Assembly: GCA_037975125.1 (NCBI GenBank)
Contig: CM075855.1
Location: forward strand, 108,580,118-108,644,117
DNA length: 64,000 bases
DNA from: Latrodectus hesperus
Lineage: Eukaryota > Arthropoda > Arachnida > Araneae > Theridiidae
Reading direction: 5' to 3'
A program made the position numbers and the translations under genes. Of the stretch, positions 31,946-44,799 are shown piece by piece. Under the pieces are notes generated by a model. It was not told the origin of the DNA. It did no database searches and saw only the letters and a list, made by a program, of their open reading frames with translations. Each line of letters starts with the position of its first letter. Position 1 is the stretch's first letter.

Positions 31946-34900
31946 CTCAATTGAAGTACAAATAAGAATACTACTTTTTTTAAAAAGCAAAGAGCCGTTT
32001 TAAATTTTTTTTAATTTTTGAAATCGTCATTAAAGTTTTTAATCATTATATTATGTAAGTTTTGACTTAAATAATTTTTACAAAATTATTCCTATTTATG
32101 TAATTCTTAGAAATCAACATTTTTTAAATTAAACTTTACAATATTTAATGTAAATCTTAATGTATTAATTCTTTCTAAAATTATATAACTATTTATTTTT
32201 CTATATCTGATAAATAAAATTTTCTATTTCTCGATAGTATTACATTGATATTTATACTTTCATTTGTAATATTTTTTTATGAGTAATATTTTTAATGTTC
32301 ATTGAATTATAAAAATTTATAAACTAATATTGGATTACCATTTATAAAAGTTAAGAAAGCTTTTATCAAAATTTATAAGTCTGTTGAGCATGAAGATCCC
32401 ATTTGTAGCAAATGTACTTCGCTCTTAAATTCATTAATTTAGTTTAAGCCCATCAATTCACGCCTCTTCAGCGACAGGAACTTCAAAGCGGGGGTGCAAC
32501 TCCTATTTAGGCCTGTCACACGCTAAGAATGTTATTTGATTAATCTAATTTGACTCACACTCTCATTTAATTTCCACTCCAAGTAATTCATTTGATTTTA
32601 TTTTAATGATAATTGCGGTGAATACAGATTTTTGCTCTCATAAAACTTTATAACTCATTCTTTCTGTGATTTTCAGCCACAAAATTGTATAAATCATTTA
32701 AAGAATATAATTTATGTATAACTGAATAAAAAATAATAAATAAAATTTCAAATTTTTCATAAAATTAATTGCGTCAAAAATGTATAGAATGTTTTAAAAG
32801 TTTTTTTTTTACAAAAAATTGTCTACGCAATTCTTATATTTTATTGTCGTCAAATACTTTCAAAATATTACATAAAACATTACGCTGATAAGTAAAATAC
32901 ACATAAAACTTATAATCAAAAGTATTAATATTATGATGTATATCATCAAAAATATTACTATCATTTTTTTATATAAAATAATGAATTATTTCACAAACGT
33001 TTACCAATAAATTATATCGTAACTAAAATAATATAAATTAAACTCCTTGAACAATTAGTAAAGAATTTGCCAAATGAAATATTATTACAAAATTTTTCTT
33101 TAAAAATAATTAGAGTAAATTTAGCATCTTTTGTATATTTAAATTTAGTATATACAATTAGAAAATGTAAGAAATTCTGAACACTTTATTTTGTTAATTT
33201 GCATGTATAAACAATACGTCCGGAATTAGATATAAATTAAATTTTCAAGCAGTGTTCATATTACCTATCAATTTTATTAAGTAAAAATATTTATGAAACT
33301 AAAACAAAACGCAAAACAGTGGAAATACTTTTATTAACCAGTTTGTTTATTATTATGAAATTTTACGTGTTATACTAAGTAAACGGAATATACATATGAA
33401 ACAACTTTACAAGAAAGTAAAAGAGTTTTAAATACTGACATGATGAAAAGATCTCGATTTTGATGAGAAATCGAGGATAAGAAACTATCAAAATGTTTTA
33501 CGATTAATTCCTTATCGATACAAAAAAGAAGTCATAAAGAAAGTAATGAGTTTCTCTTTTCATTTAAGGCCTTCCTTTGAAATTTTTTTAAGTCCTTTCA
33601 GAAACTCATAATCGAAAATATTACTTTCGAGAACAGATGCTTTTATTGAAAGAAATATGATCCAATGCAAACATTTGACAAATGTATGAAAGTTGTTCGT
33701 ACTTAAAGCATTTTAATGACATATAAGAAACATCTTCGGAAAATGTTTGACCAGAATATTTTGAATATTTAGTGATATTATAGTATGTAATACTATAATA
33801 AAATAAAGCAATATATTTTAGATGTAACAATGGAATATATATCATAATGATTTTTTTAAAAATAATAAGACTAAGTTTTAAGAATAATTAGAGGAGCCTA
33901 TAACACATTTTGAGGTAAAAATTTATATTTAATAATAATAAATTGCATAAGATTTAGTTAATTAATTAGTCAATTTTGGGACAATTTAGTTTTAATTATT
34001 TTGATCAAATTATCAATGTATATTTATTTTAAAAAATTATCAATAAAATTATATATGACAAATTATATTTAAAATAATCGTTTAATATGAGCAGGTAATC
34101 TTATTCTTTTAAGATGTCAAGTACTAATATATGATTAATTTCCACTCCCGTTAATGCATTTTTTGTAGATTTTGCAATGAGTTATTTATCACCCCAAAAC
34201 ATACAAAATTTTAGAAATATTTCTTACACTTTTTACCAATATTTTATAAGGTAATATTTTAAAAACATCTTATTTATCAACGAATTAGGATATATATTTG
34301 AACTTTAAGAAATATATAATTGTTTTTGAAATTAGATTATGTTAATAATTAAAAATGCAATAATCTTCGTTATTTTATACTTTCTAAATGCACATAAGTA
34401 TATTATATAACAAAAAAATTCAAGTTTAAATAATAATCATTTCTAACATTTAGTCATTTCTAGGACCAAATATCAAAATAGCTAAATTTGGGAAATCTTA
34501 AATAAAATGACTGAAAATGCGATTAATCTCAATTGTATGTTATACTTAGTTACATTTTTATAGAATTTAATTAAATTTTATAAAAAGGAAATTATTTACT
34601 GATATTTTAAAAGAAATATGTTAAAAAACTTTATAAAAGTAATATATTACTATAACTTAAGAAAAGCATAAATAAATTTAACTTTTTTATGACTTACAGA
34701 AAAAAAGTTTTTTTTATCAACCAATAAGAATTTTTCCGGTATGAAGATATACTTTAACCTAGCTTAAGTTGTGCAAACATTCTTGTAATTTAAGCGAATT
34801 TTTGATGGAGAAAAAAACAACATCTGAAATTTGACTTTTTTTCATAAATATTTACTTATGTCTTTCTATATACTTTATTTTTGTTGTATATGTTGATTCG

Positions 34901-34948
34901 ATTTTAATTTGGTTAATCGTTTAATGTAGTATAATTTACATTATTGTA
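31946..34948. other. AT-rich intronic sequence
   Basis: A GC-richer patch at 32380-32530 is unrecognised. No gene seen. Confidence 0.45.
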
Positions 34949-34949
34949 T

Positions 34950-35122
34950 GGGACATTTAGTTTACAATGAAATACAATAAGACAAGATTTATTTCTTATT
35001 TTCTTATCGGAACTCTCATCTGTTAAATGCATTTTTGAATGAGACATTTAGTTTAAAATGAAAAACAATTAGAGATTTATCTCTAGTTTTCTTATCGAAA
35101 CTCTCTCACCTGTTAAATGAAA
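34950..35122 (+). repeat. Two-copy tandem repeat, about 91 bp period
   Basis: gacatttagttta...cttatcg.aactctc...ctgttaaatg occurs twice. Confidence 0.8.
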
Positions 35123-37159
35123 TTATTTTAGATTTTCACAAAAGATGAGAAATGCACTAATTTGTAATGTAGAAAGTTTATTTCTTTTAATCATTTAATT
35201 ATTCTGTTTTTGCAGGCTAAGTTACATTTACTCTAAAGCTTTAGAGCGAAACTATTTAAAAGAAGTTTTTAGTTTGCCTCCCGTCAAAAATTTATTTTAA
35301 TTTAAAACAAATTTTTCATCAGAATTATGATAGTTAGATAATTAACTGTTTCTGATAAAACATAATTTGTTTTTGATTTTGAAAGTAAAAAGTTTAAGAT
35401 TATTAGAGTAATTAAAAAGCATTTAAAGAGCTTAAAAAATAATGTGAGTTAGAAATAAAACAGTTTCGAAGTAATGAGATAAGTAGTTAAGTGTCTATTA
35501 TTGACTTATTATGATTTATTGATTACATAATAATTTATTTATGTTGATACTATTTGATAGAGAGTGAAACTTTAAATCTGCTTGTGCAACTTTATTGTGT
35601 TAATGCAGTATTCTTGGATGTTTAGTTTTATTTCTGCTGCTCATTTTTCATAAGAAAACATTGTATTGAATTAATTTTCTTTTATTAAATGTAATTTGGT
35701 TGAAGATTTAGGATTGTGTCTACAAGAGCATTTTTTATTCTTCATTCGAACGTTGGTGTACAAATATCTTAAAATTATAAAATACAGTAAAAAAATATTT
35801 TTCTAATATTATACTTCATTGAAATTCACGTTTATTTTCTTTGTAAAAGTATAAAAAATGTTATTTCCTTGTCATTTTAAAGGCATCTTACGTGATTTAT
35901 ACCAATATATTACATAACAAAACAACTCCTTTTTCAAAAATGTTTCCATCTTTATAAGAAAGAAGATGGAATAGCAAGAAAGCTTAAAGATAATAGAAAT
36001 CAACACTTTTCGACTATTCCAAATAAAAAAAATTGCGATATATTTGTCTGGGCTCTTGAAATATTTATGAAAGCAGTAGGCTTCAAAACTATGTAGCAAG
36101 TGACTTTTCCACGCCGTATTTGTCAGATACATTTTTGTGAAAATATAGGCAAAATATTTTTTAAGAAAAACATGGCAGTATGAGATACCTTAGAAAATGA
36201 AAAATATTCTTTGTCATTTCTTCAAAAATCGTATCAAGCCATGAAAAAAATCTAACTTCCTAAAATATTTCAGATAAAAGTTCCAACTTCTGTTGCACAT
36301 GAGCGGATATATAAAAGCAAATTCTCTCTGGCCGTGACACATACCGGATTTTTTTAAAAAAAATTTTTTTTATGTATCTTGAAGTTTTTATGTATCTTGA
36401 AAGCCTAAAAACTCAAGTGGTTATAACAACAGAAATGTTTGCTTTAGATTTAAATTTTTGATGAATTAAAAAAATATATATTTATCATTTAAACTAAATA
36501 ATTTCAAATAAACTTTATAATTTATGTTAAAGTTATTTATTTATCACATACTTTACCTTTATTTTCATAGATATTTTTTTATCGGATATTAATAAAATAA
36601 TTGATTGAATTTAAAGAATTATAAAACATTGTTTTTTTAAACCACTATAGAAATATGTATTTTTATTTAATCGTTGTAATATAATTTCAGTATTTGTATG
36701 AAAATTACAGATTTTTAAATGCTTTTATAAATTTTCTTAACGTTAAATTTCGCTACATTTGTTAATTTAATCAATTTTTTTCGGGGACATAATTTCTAAT
36801 GAAGTATTTGGATAATTTTTCATACAATTTCAAATGTTTCTGGAAAGTTTTATTGTTGCTAATAAATTGAAATAATGAATTTAATTAATCTGATCGTTTA
36901 CAAATTGGATTTACTTTAATTTTAACGGTAATGAAACTGGACATTTAGTGGGACATTTTACTATACTGTACATGCCAGTAGCTAACAAATCTTGCCTATA
37001 CAAAAGTTTTCATCATGTTACTTACCTGGCCAGCTGCCTTCCTACAGGTGTACATTATCCCGACCTTAACCCTTTCCCCCACTAATCTACTAAAGTCACA
37101 ACTATTTAAAATATATCATAAAAACAAAATGTCATCAAACGCTCATTTTTTCAACTTCT
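35123..37159. other. AT-rich intronic sequence
   Basis: Nothing recognised apart from short direct repeats near 36375-36400. Confidence 0.45.
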
Positions 37160-37660
37160 TTCTCTGTCATACCAAATCAAAATTTTCAGAGTCTCTAATT
37201 ACTTACTCATCAAATTCAAAAAAATCAACACTAACCGTAGTTACATATTAAGCTAATAATAGAATTGCTAATAAATTAACTCTCTGGCATAGATATTAAA
37301 TTGAAACAAAGATGCGCATAAAAAGAAGTATTATTTATTTAAAAAGTCTGACATACACTAATCTTTTAATGTCTCAAATTACTTAATCATGAAATTCAAA
37401 TTAATCAAAGCTATCCATAGTTATACACGAAGCTAATAATAGAATTTTTTTATAATTTAGCTATCTGGCGTAGATATTATATTGAAATAAAGATGCGCGT
37501 AAGAAAAAGATGTATTATTTATTTAAAAAATCTGACATACTAAAATTTCAGAGTTTCAAGTAACTTAATTATCAAATTAAAAAATATTAAAACTAACCAT
37601 AGTTATATATTAAGCAAATAACAAAATTATTTATAATTTAACTATCTGACAAACTAAATA
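37160..37660 (+). repeat. Tandem repeat, three diverged units of about 180 bp
   Basis: Units near 37185, 37365 and 37545 share catagttata, agctaataatagaat, ctctctggc.tagatatta and aaagatgcgc. Divergence between copies is high, so the array is old. Confidence 0.85.
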
Positions 37661-37960
37661 GTAGTAAACTAATTGGATTTTTAAGGCATACATTCATATT
37701 ATATTAATACATTATCCACTAAGTGATTTTTACATAAAAATTCCAATAAATAATAATTGAGTTGTGATGACAATATTTTTTCACAGTGAATATTACTAAA
37801 AATACTATAAATCAGTCATATTTTTATGAGGAAATTTAAAGTTATTTTAGAACATATTACAAGTATTGTAATTCAATTTAATAACAAGCTGCATTAATTT
37901 TATCATTCTAAATTAATTTAAACTGAAAATTGTGAAATATATAATTCCACTATTGCTAGT

Positions 37961-38845
37961 GCTGCTGTTGTTTAATCCCAGATAATGTAGCAGCTAAAGC
38001 ATCTCCATAAAACCAAAAATCATTAAAATAAAATAGGATTCTCCAAAACCTCGTTCACAGTAAAATTCAGACATTCAAGAATATATCTCGGGGAGGTCTG
38101 ATCAGCCTTGCACCAGTGACACTCCAAAAAGACTTTCTGGCCCTGTTGAAAAGAAAGGGACCTAATGTGGCCACTCAAAAATTGAGAAAGAGCATTCTGC
38201 TGTATCCTAGGGATACTGATCTGGTGACAACAGCAAAGTTTTTTCGAAAAGTGCCAAGAGTGGACAGGCGGATCTTTCCTGAAAACGTTAGAATAGCATT
38301 GCCCTGCATGGTGTCAGCAGTGTCAGACTTAGCCAAAGCTATCTGCAATTTCGTCAGCACTCAATCCAACATGGGAAGGAACCCATGGAAAATGTATAGA
38401 GTGTTTAGCATAAATGTATAGAGTGTTTAGCATAAAGTCGTGTCACAATGTCTAAAACATTCAAACTTGTCATATCTCCAATGGTCGTTCAATGAGACAG
38501 GTGCTGTATAGAGGCACGACTGTCCGTTAGTATCCAGATGTCTCTGAGATGAAGTTCAGAGGTCGTGTCTATATAATTCAATCCCTCATAGATAGCTATC
38601 AGCTCCGATCTAGTAACCGAACAATAGTTAGCACTTCGAACTCTTACATCATATGTACCATAAGATGACTCAATATGCACACCGCTCCCAGAAATACCTC
38701 CGTCGCCCTTGCTGTCATCAGTATAAATTTTTAATACTGAATGAGGGATGCTTTTAATTGTCTCGAGAGCCATCTGCCTAATAAAATCTGGTATACTAGA
38801 CCCTTTACTCCCTCTAGTCAAACGCTCTGTATGAAAATGAATTAT
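37961..38845 (-). mobile_element. 5'-truncated LINE copy carrying RNase H
   Basis: Likely flanked by tattgctagt (37951-37960) and tatagctagt (38846-38855), 9 of 10 identical. Minus-strand reading starts inside ORF2, crosses the RNase H domain and ends in the 3' UTR with an AAC-like tail. Same family as 17924-18366: ACGCTATTCTAACGTTTTC and the SGHIRSLSFQQG tail recur. A 22-bp tandem duplication (tgtatagagtgtttagcata) breaks it near 38395-38436. Confidence 0.82.
38489..38821 (-). pseudogene. LINE ORF2 RNase H domain fragment
   Basis: A 110-residue open stretch. Asp in KIYTDDSKG (residue 35), Glu in TRSELIAIYEGL (73) and Asp in WILTDSRASIQHL (100) are the first three acidic residues of an RNase H active site. 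The fourth would be in the NEIAD segment, which after the frameshifts at 38.35-38.45 kb is corrupted here but intact at 17.9 kb. The domain removes the RNA template strand during LINE replication. It is not a gene by itself; the ATG is internal. Confidence 0.85.
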
Positions 38846-38879
38846 TATAGCTAGTTATATGATGAAACAGAAGCCCGGT

Positions 38880-39145
38880 GGCTTAGTGGCAGCGTTTCAC
38901 GCTCCCATGACACAGGTCCGAGGTTCTATCCTCGGGCTGGGCAAGGTTGATTCAGCCTTTCATCCCTTCAGCGGGTTGATTAACTGAGTACCAAGCATGC
39001 TTGGGAACTAAACACTGGGGGTCTTACGTTAGGTTGACCACCTAACTGGGACATATGCTTCGCACCCCAGGGCCCTCGGTCATGAAAGCAGTTATGGGCT
39101 CTGTAGGCCTTGGACCACATGGGCTGTCGTGCCATGGAGTTTAGT
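38880..39145 (+). mobile_element. tRNA-derived SINE, family C, 15-bp target-site duplication
   Basis: Perfectly flanked by ttatatgatgaaaca (38865-38879 and 39146-39160). The head agcccggtggcttagtggca holds an A-box; gaggttctatcctcgg holds a B-box with one change. The body contains accaagcatgcttgggaa (palindromic) and ends tgccatggagtttag. The perfect long duplication points to a recent insertion, 35 bp from a LINE end and about 240 bp before exon 2. Confidence 0.93.
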
Positions 39146-39386
39146 TTATATGATGAAACATTTCTGCTGTAATTTTTGCGAATACTTTTAGAGATATAAT
39201 AAATATTTAAATAAATCTTTGTGATATATAATACATCTTTTAAATATTTTCTACATAAATTTTTGCTTATAGAAAGTTTTCTAATTTTTAAAACAGATCC
39301 TTTTTAATGAATGAATTTTTCACAAAGTAATCTGAATATACTTTTAATGAAAGAAATGTATTTTAATACGCAGTTTCTTGTTGCAG

Positions 39387-39456
39387 TTCCTCGACCACGG
39401 ATCTCGCTGCTCGCCGAGGGGTGTTCAGTAGACGCAGATATGGATCCGTCGAAATG
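39387..39456 (+). CDS. Proposed exon 2 of GARNL3-like Rap/Ran-GAP gene
   Basis: The acceptor is a good tract ending in tttcttgttgcag and the donor is gaaatg/gtgaga. The 70-bp exon supplies one base plus 23 codons, reading SSTTDLAARRGV followed by FSRRRYGSVEM, with no stop in this frame and stops in frame 1. The basic Arg-Arg-Arg-Tyr-Gly-Ser-Val-Glu signature is similar to the segment I recall just ahead of the Rap/Ran-GAP region in GARNL3 proteins; this is recall, not a search. It enters in phase 2, matching exon 1, and leaves in phase 0, matching exon 3. A partial duplicate of the exon end and donor lies at 40838-40870. Confidence 0.62.
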
Positions 39457-39562
39457 GTGAGAATCTCCCTTATTTATATGGTTACATATTGCATTTAGAC
39501 ATCATAAATTGGTTATAAAAACAATTTTGTATTTTTATAAAATGTTAATCAGAACTTTGATA

Positions 39563-40822
39563 GGTACTTACGTATTATCGCAACCATATTGGCGGTATAA
39601 TATAAGACCGGAAAAATTCTAATAACGGAATACGCTGACGGGACATGGAGCGCGTAGTTAAAAAGTACAATGTGATAGAAACAGTGTGAAAGAAAATAAT
39701 AAATAATATATGAAGAAAAATAATAAGTAATTTTTATCTGTATAATTTTTACCTTTATTTGATGATATATCAATTACGTTTTGGTTGAAAATTTTGCAAA
39801 ATGGTTTTTAGAATAGAATCAAAACAATATTTTTTTTATCCTTTTCCTGGTGTTTTCGTCATATGAATTCTGCCAAGTATGACTCAAGATTGTGTCTTGC
39901 TCTACCCCGTTGTCTCTTGTTCCTTCATTTCGCGGAACCCCACATTCTTTCGATTGTTTGGGTATGCACACCTAATTCGGGGTCGACAAAATTATGTTTG
40001 TGATTTACTTTTAAATGATTAAATCCAGCGATTGCCAATTGATTAGTCTGATAGATCTCCAACTGTCAGAATAAAGTATACTCCCTTCCTCAATGTTTTC
40101 GACAATTTTCTGGAAAAGCGTGGCTGCAGTTCTATCAGGAACGGTTGTTTGGGAGGGGGTCTCTCGACACACGCTACCAAAAAACCATTGCTCTGACAAT
40201 ATTCGCCCCGAATTATTTTTCCTTTTCGAGAACAAGCTTTCATTCATTTCCACAATGCGATCAGGTCCACCTATTTTCGTTCTTCCTTTGCTTTTCATGT
40301 GGAGAGAACACAAATCTCTCGCATACAATTAATCCAGTTTATGAATGTTTTGTGAACTAAATTAAGTTCTTCGTCACAAAATTTGACTGTTGTTAATTCT
40401 TTACACCAGCAATACATGAATCTTACTGCTGTTAATAACGGGTTACCTCAAACCAATTACCACTTCTTATGCCCGCGTGTTGATTACAGGATGCAACGTT
40501 GCACTTCCAAAAAATCTGTTTTCCAAAATAAAGTCTTCATCGGGTGAGAAGTTGGTACATTTCCTAACGTCTGGTAAAATGTTATATATCTGTAAATGTG
40601 TAACGGCATCTTTTTCAGAATTCGGTAAATCCCAGATTCGCATTTTAGTCTTCGAGCTTACCATTTTCAATGAACGGTTAGGCAGAGTAAGGTGGCAAGC
40701 GGGGAAATTTGAAAAGAAGCACATGGTTGCCAATTCAGAGCCTTAGATGCGTGTGACATTGGGGTTGTGAATTTGGCAAGATATCCCAGAGGTTGGCATG
40801 GTTGCGATAATACGTAAGTACC
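39563..40822 (-). mobile_element. Merlin-like DNA transposon with exact ends
   Basis: A perfect 25-bp terminal inverted repeat, starting ggtacttacgtattatcgca, lies at 39563-39587 and 40798-40822. Outside it ctttgata (39555-39562) and ctttgatg (40823-40830) form an 8-bp target-site duplication with one change. Total length is 1260 bp. The transposase inside is of the ISXO2/IS1016 type, which fits the Merlin superfamily and its 8-9 bp duplications. It is oriented against the host gene and inserted 106 bp after exon 2. Confidence 0.9.
40011..40733 (-). pseudogene. ISXO2-like (Merlin-type) transposase pseudogene
   Basis: The N-terminal part (40733-40467) carries KMRIWDLPNSEKDAVTHLQ and the C-terminal part (40328-40011) carries KIGGPDRIVEMNESLFSKRK then SEQWFFGSVCRET and VPDRTAATLFQKIV. 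These are hallmark strings of the animal ISXO2-like domain. Between them the frame holds stops, though SGNWFE survives. The first catalytic acid is expected as Asp in the family's V-E-I-D-E-S motif; here it is Asn (MNES), so even a repaired frame would probably be inactive. The C-terminal catalytic part past 40011 is degraded. Confidence 0.88.
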
Positions 40823-40837
40823 CTTTGATGTTATAAG

Positions 40838-40870
40838 GTTGGCAAACGTTCATATGTATCTCTCGAAATG
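40838..40870 (+). pseudogene. Partial duplicate of exon 2 end plus donor site
   Basis: The 26 bp around the exon end and donor (40852-40877) match the end of exon 2 (39438-39463) at about 22 positions, including tcgaaatggt and the following agaa. The intron bases after it also share the cttattta...catcataaa pattern. Translated in the frame that exon 3 needs, the end reads VGKRSYVSLEM against SRRRYGSVEM. The start is uncertain: the nearest AG (ttataag) gives a 33-bp exon that would break phase with exon 1. A decayed tandem exon duplication is the simplest reading. An alternative exon, or an alternative first exon, is possible but unproven. The Merlin-like element ends 15 bp upstream. Confidence 0.45.
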
Positions 40871-41651
40871 GTAAGAAATTCAAACATTTTTAAATTTCCT
40901 TATTTATAAACTTGCAAACTGTACTTAAGGATCATAAAATGATTGTGAGTAACAATATTCTACATTTTAGAAAGTATTAATTTCACTTGTAATCATAAAT
41001 ATATTTTGGTGCAATTTTTATGAAAGATTAATATAAATAATTAATCAGACTAAGGTTTATGTCTATTAAATAACTCTAATTGGAAAGCAGATAAATAAAA
41101 AATATTTAATTTAAAATAATATATTTTATGATGTATGAATTTCGTTTGAAAATGTTTTCGCATGTCACATGTTTTAATTCTTTTTGCATTTTGTTGTCAG
41201 ATTTTCTAAATGAGCGTTTCAATAGTGTATTTGTTGCAGACTACGCAATTTGTGAAGAAATGTATAAATATCATGTTTTAGCAACAAAAATAGATATTTA
41301 AATTGCAATACAGTCACAAATTTTTATGACAAAAACTAAATAAGTGAAAAATAATATAATGACAATGCTTTAAATTTGTATTAAAATTTTAGATTAAATA
41401 TATTTGATTTTGACTTTTTGTCCTATTTTTCTTTTAAATAGCTTATAACATTAAGAAAATAAATTCTGTCTAAGAATATTTTTATTGTAAGCACATTCAT
41501 TTTCTTTTTGTTATTGTGTGACAAGTTATTTCGTGTAAAATCACTTTAATTTTTATACTTTCATCCTGTTCTTCCTGTTTGAGGTTTCCAAGTTTATTTT
41601 TGTAATTTAAATTATACAGTCAAAAAATTTTCATTATTATGAAAAATGTCT

Positions 41652-41884
41652 CAGGTCCGAGGTTTGATCCTCGGGCTGGGCAAGGTTGACTCAGCTTTTC
41701 ATCCCTTCAGTGGGTCGATTAACTGAGTACCAAGCATGCTTGGGAAGTAAACACTGAGGGTCTTAAGTTAGGCTGACGACCTAAATGGGACATATGCTTC
41801 ACACCCCAGGGCCCTCGGTCATGAAAACAGTTATGGGCATTGTAGGCCTTGGCCCATATGGGGTATCGTGCCATGGAGTTTAGT
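41652..41884 (+). mobile_element. SINE family C, 5'-truncated, with target-site duplication
   Basis: Flanked by ttatgaaaaatgtct (41637-41651) and ttatgaaaactgtct (41885-41899), 14 of 15 identical. Starts inside the head at caggtccgaggtttgatcct, so the A-box is lost; the rest matches 38880-39145 closely. Confidence 0.9.
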
Positions 41885-41899
41885 TTATGAAAACTGTCT

Positions 41900-42467
41900 A
41901 CTAATAGTGTTATAAGTAATTAAAAAGTTAACTATATAAATGGTGTGAGAAACACAACACTAATAAGTTGAATCAGTATTTTGATCAAATATAGTCGATA
42001 AGTACCAACATAATATTCGTCTGGGACAAGTCTGAGCAATTCTAGATACCACTAATCATAGAAGATATTTTTTCAGTGCGGAACAACCCTGCTGTCATAC
42101 ATGAATCAATTCATTTGTAATGGCAAAACAGTACTGATATTCGTAAAAGATAGACTTTTTGAAACAAAAACTGATTTAGAGATGCACAAATTTTAATTCT
42201 TCATAATTTTGAATGCATCGTCAGAAGGACTACTGAACTATGTACTTAAATACTTATAATTACTTAATGCATCTAAATTTTGCGAGTAAAATCTCTATAT
42301 TTATTAAATGTATATTTATCATTATTGTAATACAATTGTTAGACGGCAAGTATTAGTTATTAACTTTTTAATAAATTTTGTGATTAAATAATTTATTAAA
42401 ATTTTTTGTAAGACAATAATGAGTAAGTTTCAACCTCTTTTCCCATGCAAAGAATAAACTAATTACA
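41900..42467. other. AT-rich intronic sequence
   Basis: Nothing recognised. Confidence 0.5.
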
Positions 42468-42486
42468 ATATATATATATATATATA

Positions 42487-42549
<63 letters not shown>
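42468..42549. repeat. (TA)n microsatellite, one interruption
   Basis: TA tract with a single AATTA break near 42488. Confidence 0.97.
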
Positions 42550-42552
<3 letters not shown>

Positions 42553-44251
42553 GTAGCGATAGAATGTAGGCAAAACAATTCTATAAAATGGAATTAAATT
42601 AGTAAATAAGATTTAAAATTCACTATTAACAAGTAAATTATCTTATAATTTATTAAAATATTAGTTACTAATAATTCTAAATACTTTTAATGAAATTTTC
42701 AATTAACACTTTTTACAGAATTAAAATTTAAAATAAATTAAATCTTGGCATGCACAACTGATTGAAATAAGTGTTTTGAGATAAATTTCTCTTATCTTAG
42801 AAAGCAAACAATTTAGTTCATATTTACTGTACATAAATATTTTAGTGTACAAAACATTGCCAGCAAAAAGTTAACATTTATATCTGTGTGTGTGTGTGTG
42901 TGTTTGTGATTGCCAACTACATTTAGAAAGAAAAAATTTTTAAACAAATTTTTAAAATAAATAAAGAAACAAATTAGTTTAAGAACAAAATATAATATGC
43001 TTAAAATTTCAAAACTTACAGAAAAAATCCTCACAAACAAATTTGTTATTACTGACATCATATTATATCGTTAAAAATTACATTTAAGTATGATTTTTAT
43101 TTATCTCCATGCATAATTATTTTAAAATCTACATTATTATGAAAATATCCATTATAAATTAAAATAATCAAATTGGTTTCTTACATTCTTACAGCATGAA
43201 TGTTTAATTAATGTAATAAGTTTATGATCTAGTTCCTTAATCGTAATTCGTATTAATAATTCAAAATAAATATATTATTTATGTTTCAATGCTCAGTATT
43301 TTGATAATAAACTATTTAATTGGATTATAATTCAAATAAAGAATTTTTTAATTTAATTTAAAATATAAATCATGATAAGCAAAACCATACATCGAGCTGC
43401 AGGAAGTATAAAGCTGAGTTTCAAAAAGTTAAAAATGAAACTTAACATCGATTTATGGATACATTTAAAAAGCATAATACGTTTACAAGAATTAAATAAA
43501 TAAAAGAAAACTTTTCACGAAAAATTTAAATCAAGAATTTACTTAAAAATAATGTATTTATTTCTTTTTTGCAAAACTTTAATTTAATAATTTTAGTAAT
43601 TGTTGAAATCACGTTTGAAAATATATTAATTGAAGTTTTAATGCTTATATATATCAGGCATACCTTCAATTTCAATATGTTTTGAGCTCTTATTATTTTT
43701 TTTCAAAACTGAATTAACAGAATTGAATTTCTTTTCTTTGAAATATTTAATTCATTATGCTAAAACATTTTGCAAATAACATTTCCCTCAACCCCAATTA
43801 TAGAAAAATCTTTCTTGTAAGGTATTTTGATATAATTTTATCTTTTCCTCGAGAAATGAATTTGACGAAAAATGAATTTAACACAGTTGAAAACATTGAA
43901 AGCAGGATTTGTGCCACAAAGGAAATAATTACACTTCGAGAAAATTTTCAAAAACTATTCTGCCATTGTTGGATTCTCTATTTTTATATTTTTGTTCCGA
44001 AGAAAAAATTGTTTTTGAATTCAGTTTAATTTGTCAGAATAAATCACACATCAAAGGAAATTTACAAATAAATATTAAAGAATTTGAGAATCTTTGGATT
44101 TTGAAAATGAGTCTCATTTCAAAAATTAAAACTGTTACGAATTTTATTAGTAATTAAAATAACAAAAATTAGCAATTCTTTTAAAAATTTTGATTCATAG
44201 AAAAAATATGATTCGAAATTTTTCTTGGGAAGTTTTATTATTTCGTACTGT

Positions 44252-44254
<3 letters not shown>
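42550..44254. other. AT-rich intronic sequence
   Basis: A (GT)n run lies at about 42885-42904. The open frames at 43757-44157 lack splice sites and family matches, so they are left as chance. Confidence 0.45.

Positions 44255-44255
<1 letters not shown>

Positions 44256-44343
<88 letters not shown>
44256..44343. repeat. (CA)n microsatellite
   Basis: About 88 bp of CA, the only long non-TA dinucleotide tract here. Confidence 0.98.
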
Positions 44344-44347
<4 letters not shown>

Positions 44348-44799
44348 TTTAACATTTAAATTACGTGATCAAAATCAAAAGATATTTTAACTTAATTATG
44401 ATTTATCTATTCCTAAAAATAAGATGTCGTTATTATATTATGACACGTGCTTAGCACATTTTAGTAGTAATTTGTAACATTTATAATTATGGTACGTTTT
44501 TTGTTACTAATATGAAATTTTTCAAGAGTATTAAAACATGTATTTGAAAGCTTGTAACTTTTAAAATTTTTAGCCTTAATCTCAAATATTCTTTTGTTGT
44601 ACTTGCGCTAAGAATTTAATATGAAGCATTTATTTTTTTAATGATATTTATATTAATAGTTAATATTGTCATTTCTTTTGGAAATAATGTATATTTTTCT
44701 AAAGTAAAATTAAACTTTTGAACAATATCAATTCTTCAATCAATGAGGAGTGAGTAAATTAAAATGTATATACTTAATTCCTTAGTAACTTTTTAGAAC

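Noticed and set aside
43757..44157. Two overlapping 82-90 residue open frames
   Set aside because: No splice sites, no recognisable motif and AT-rich codon use typical of chance frames.
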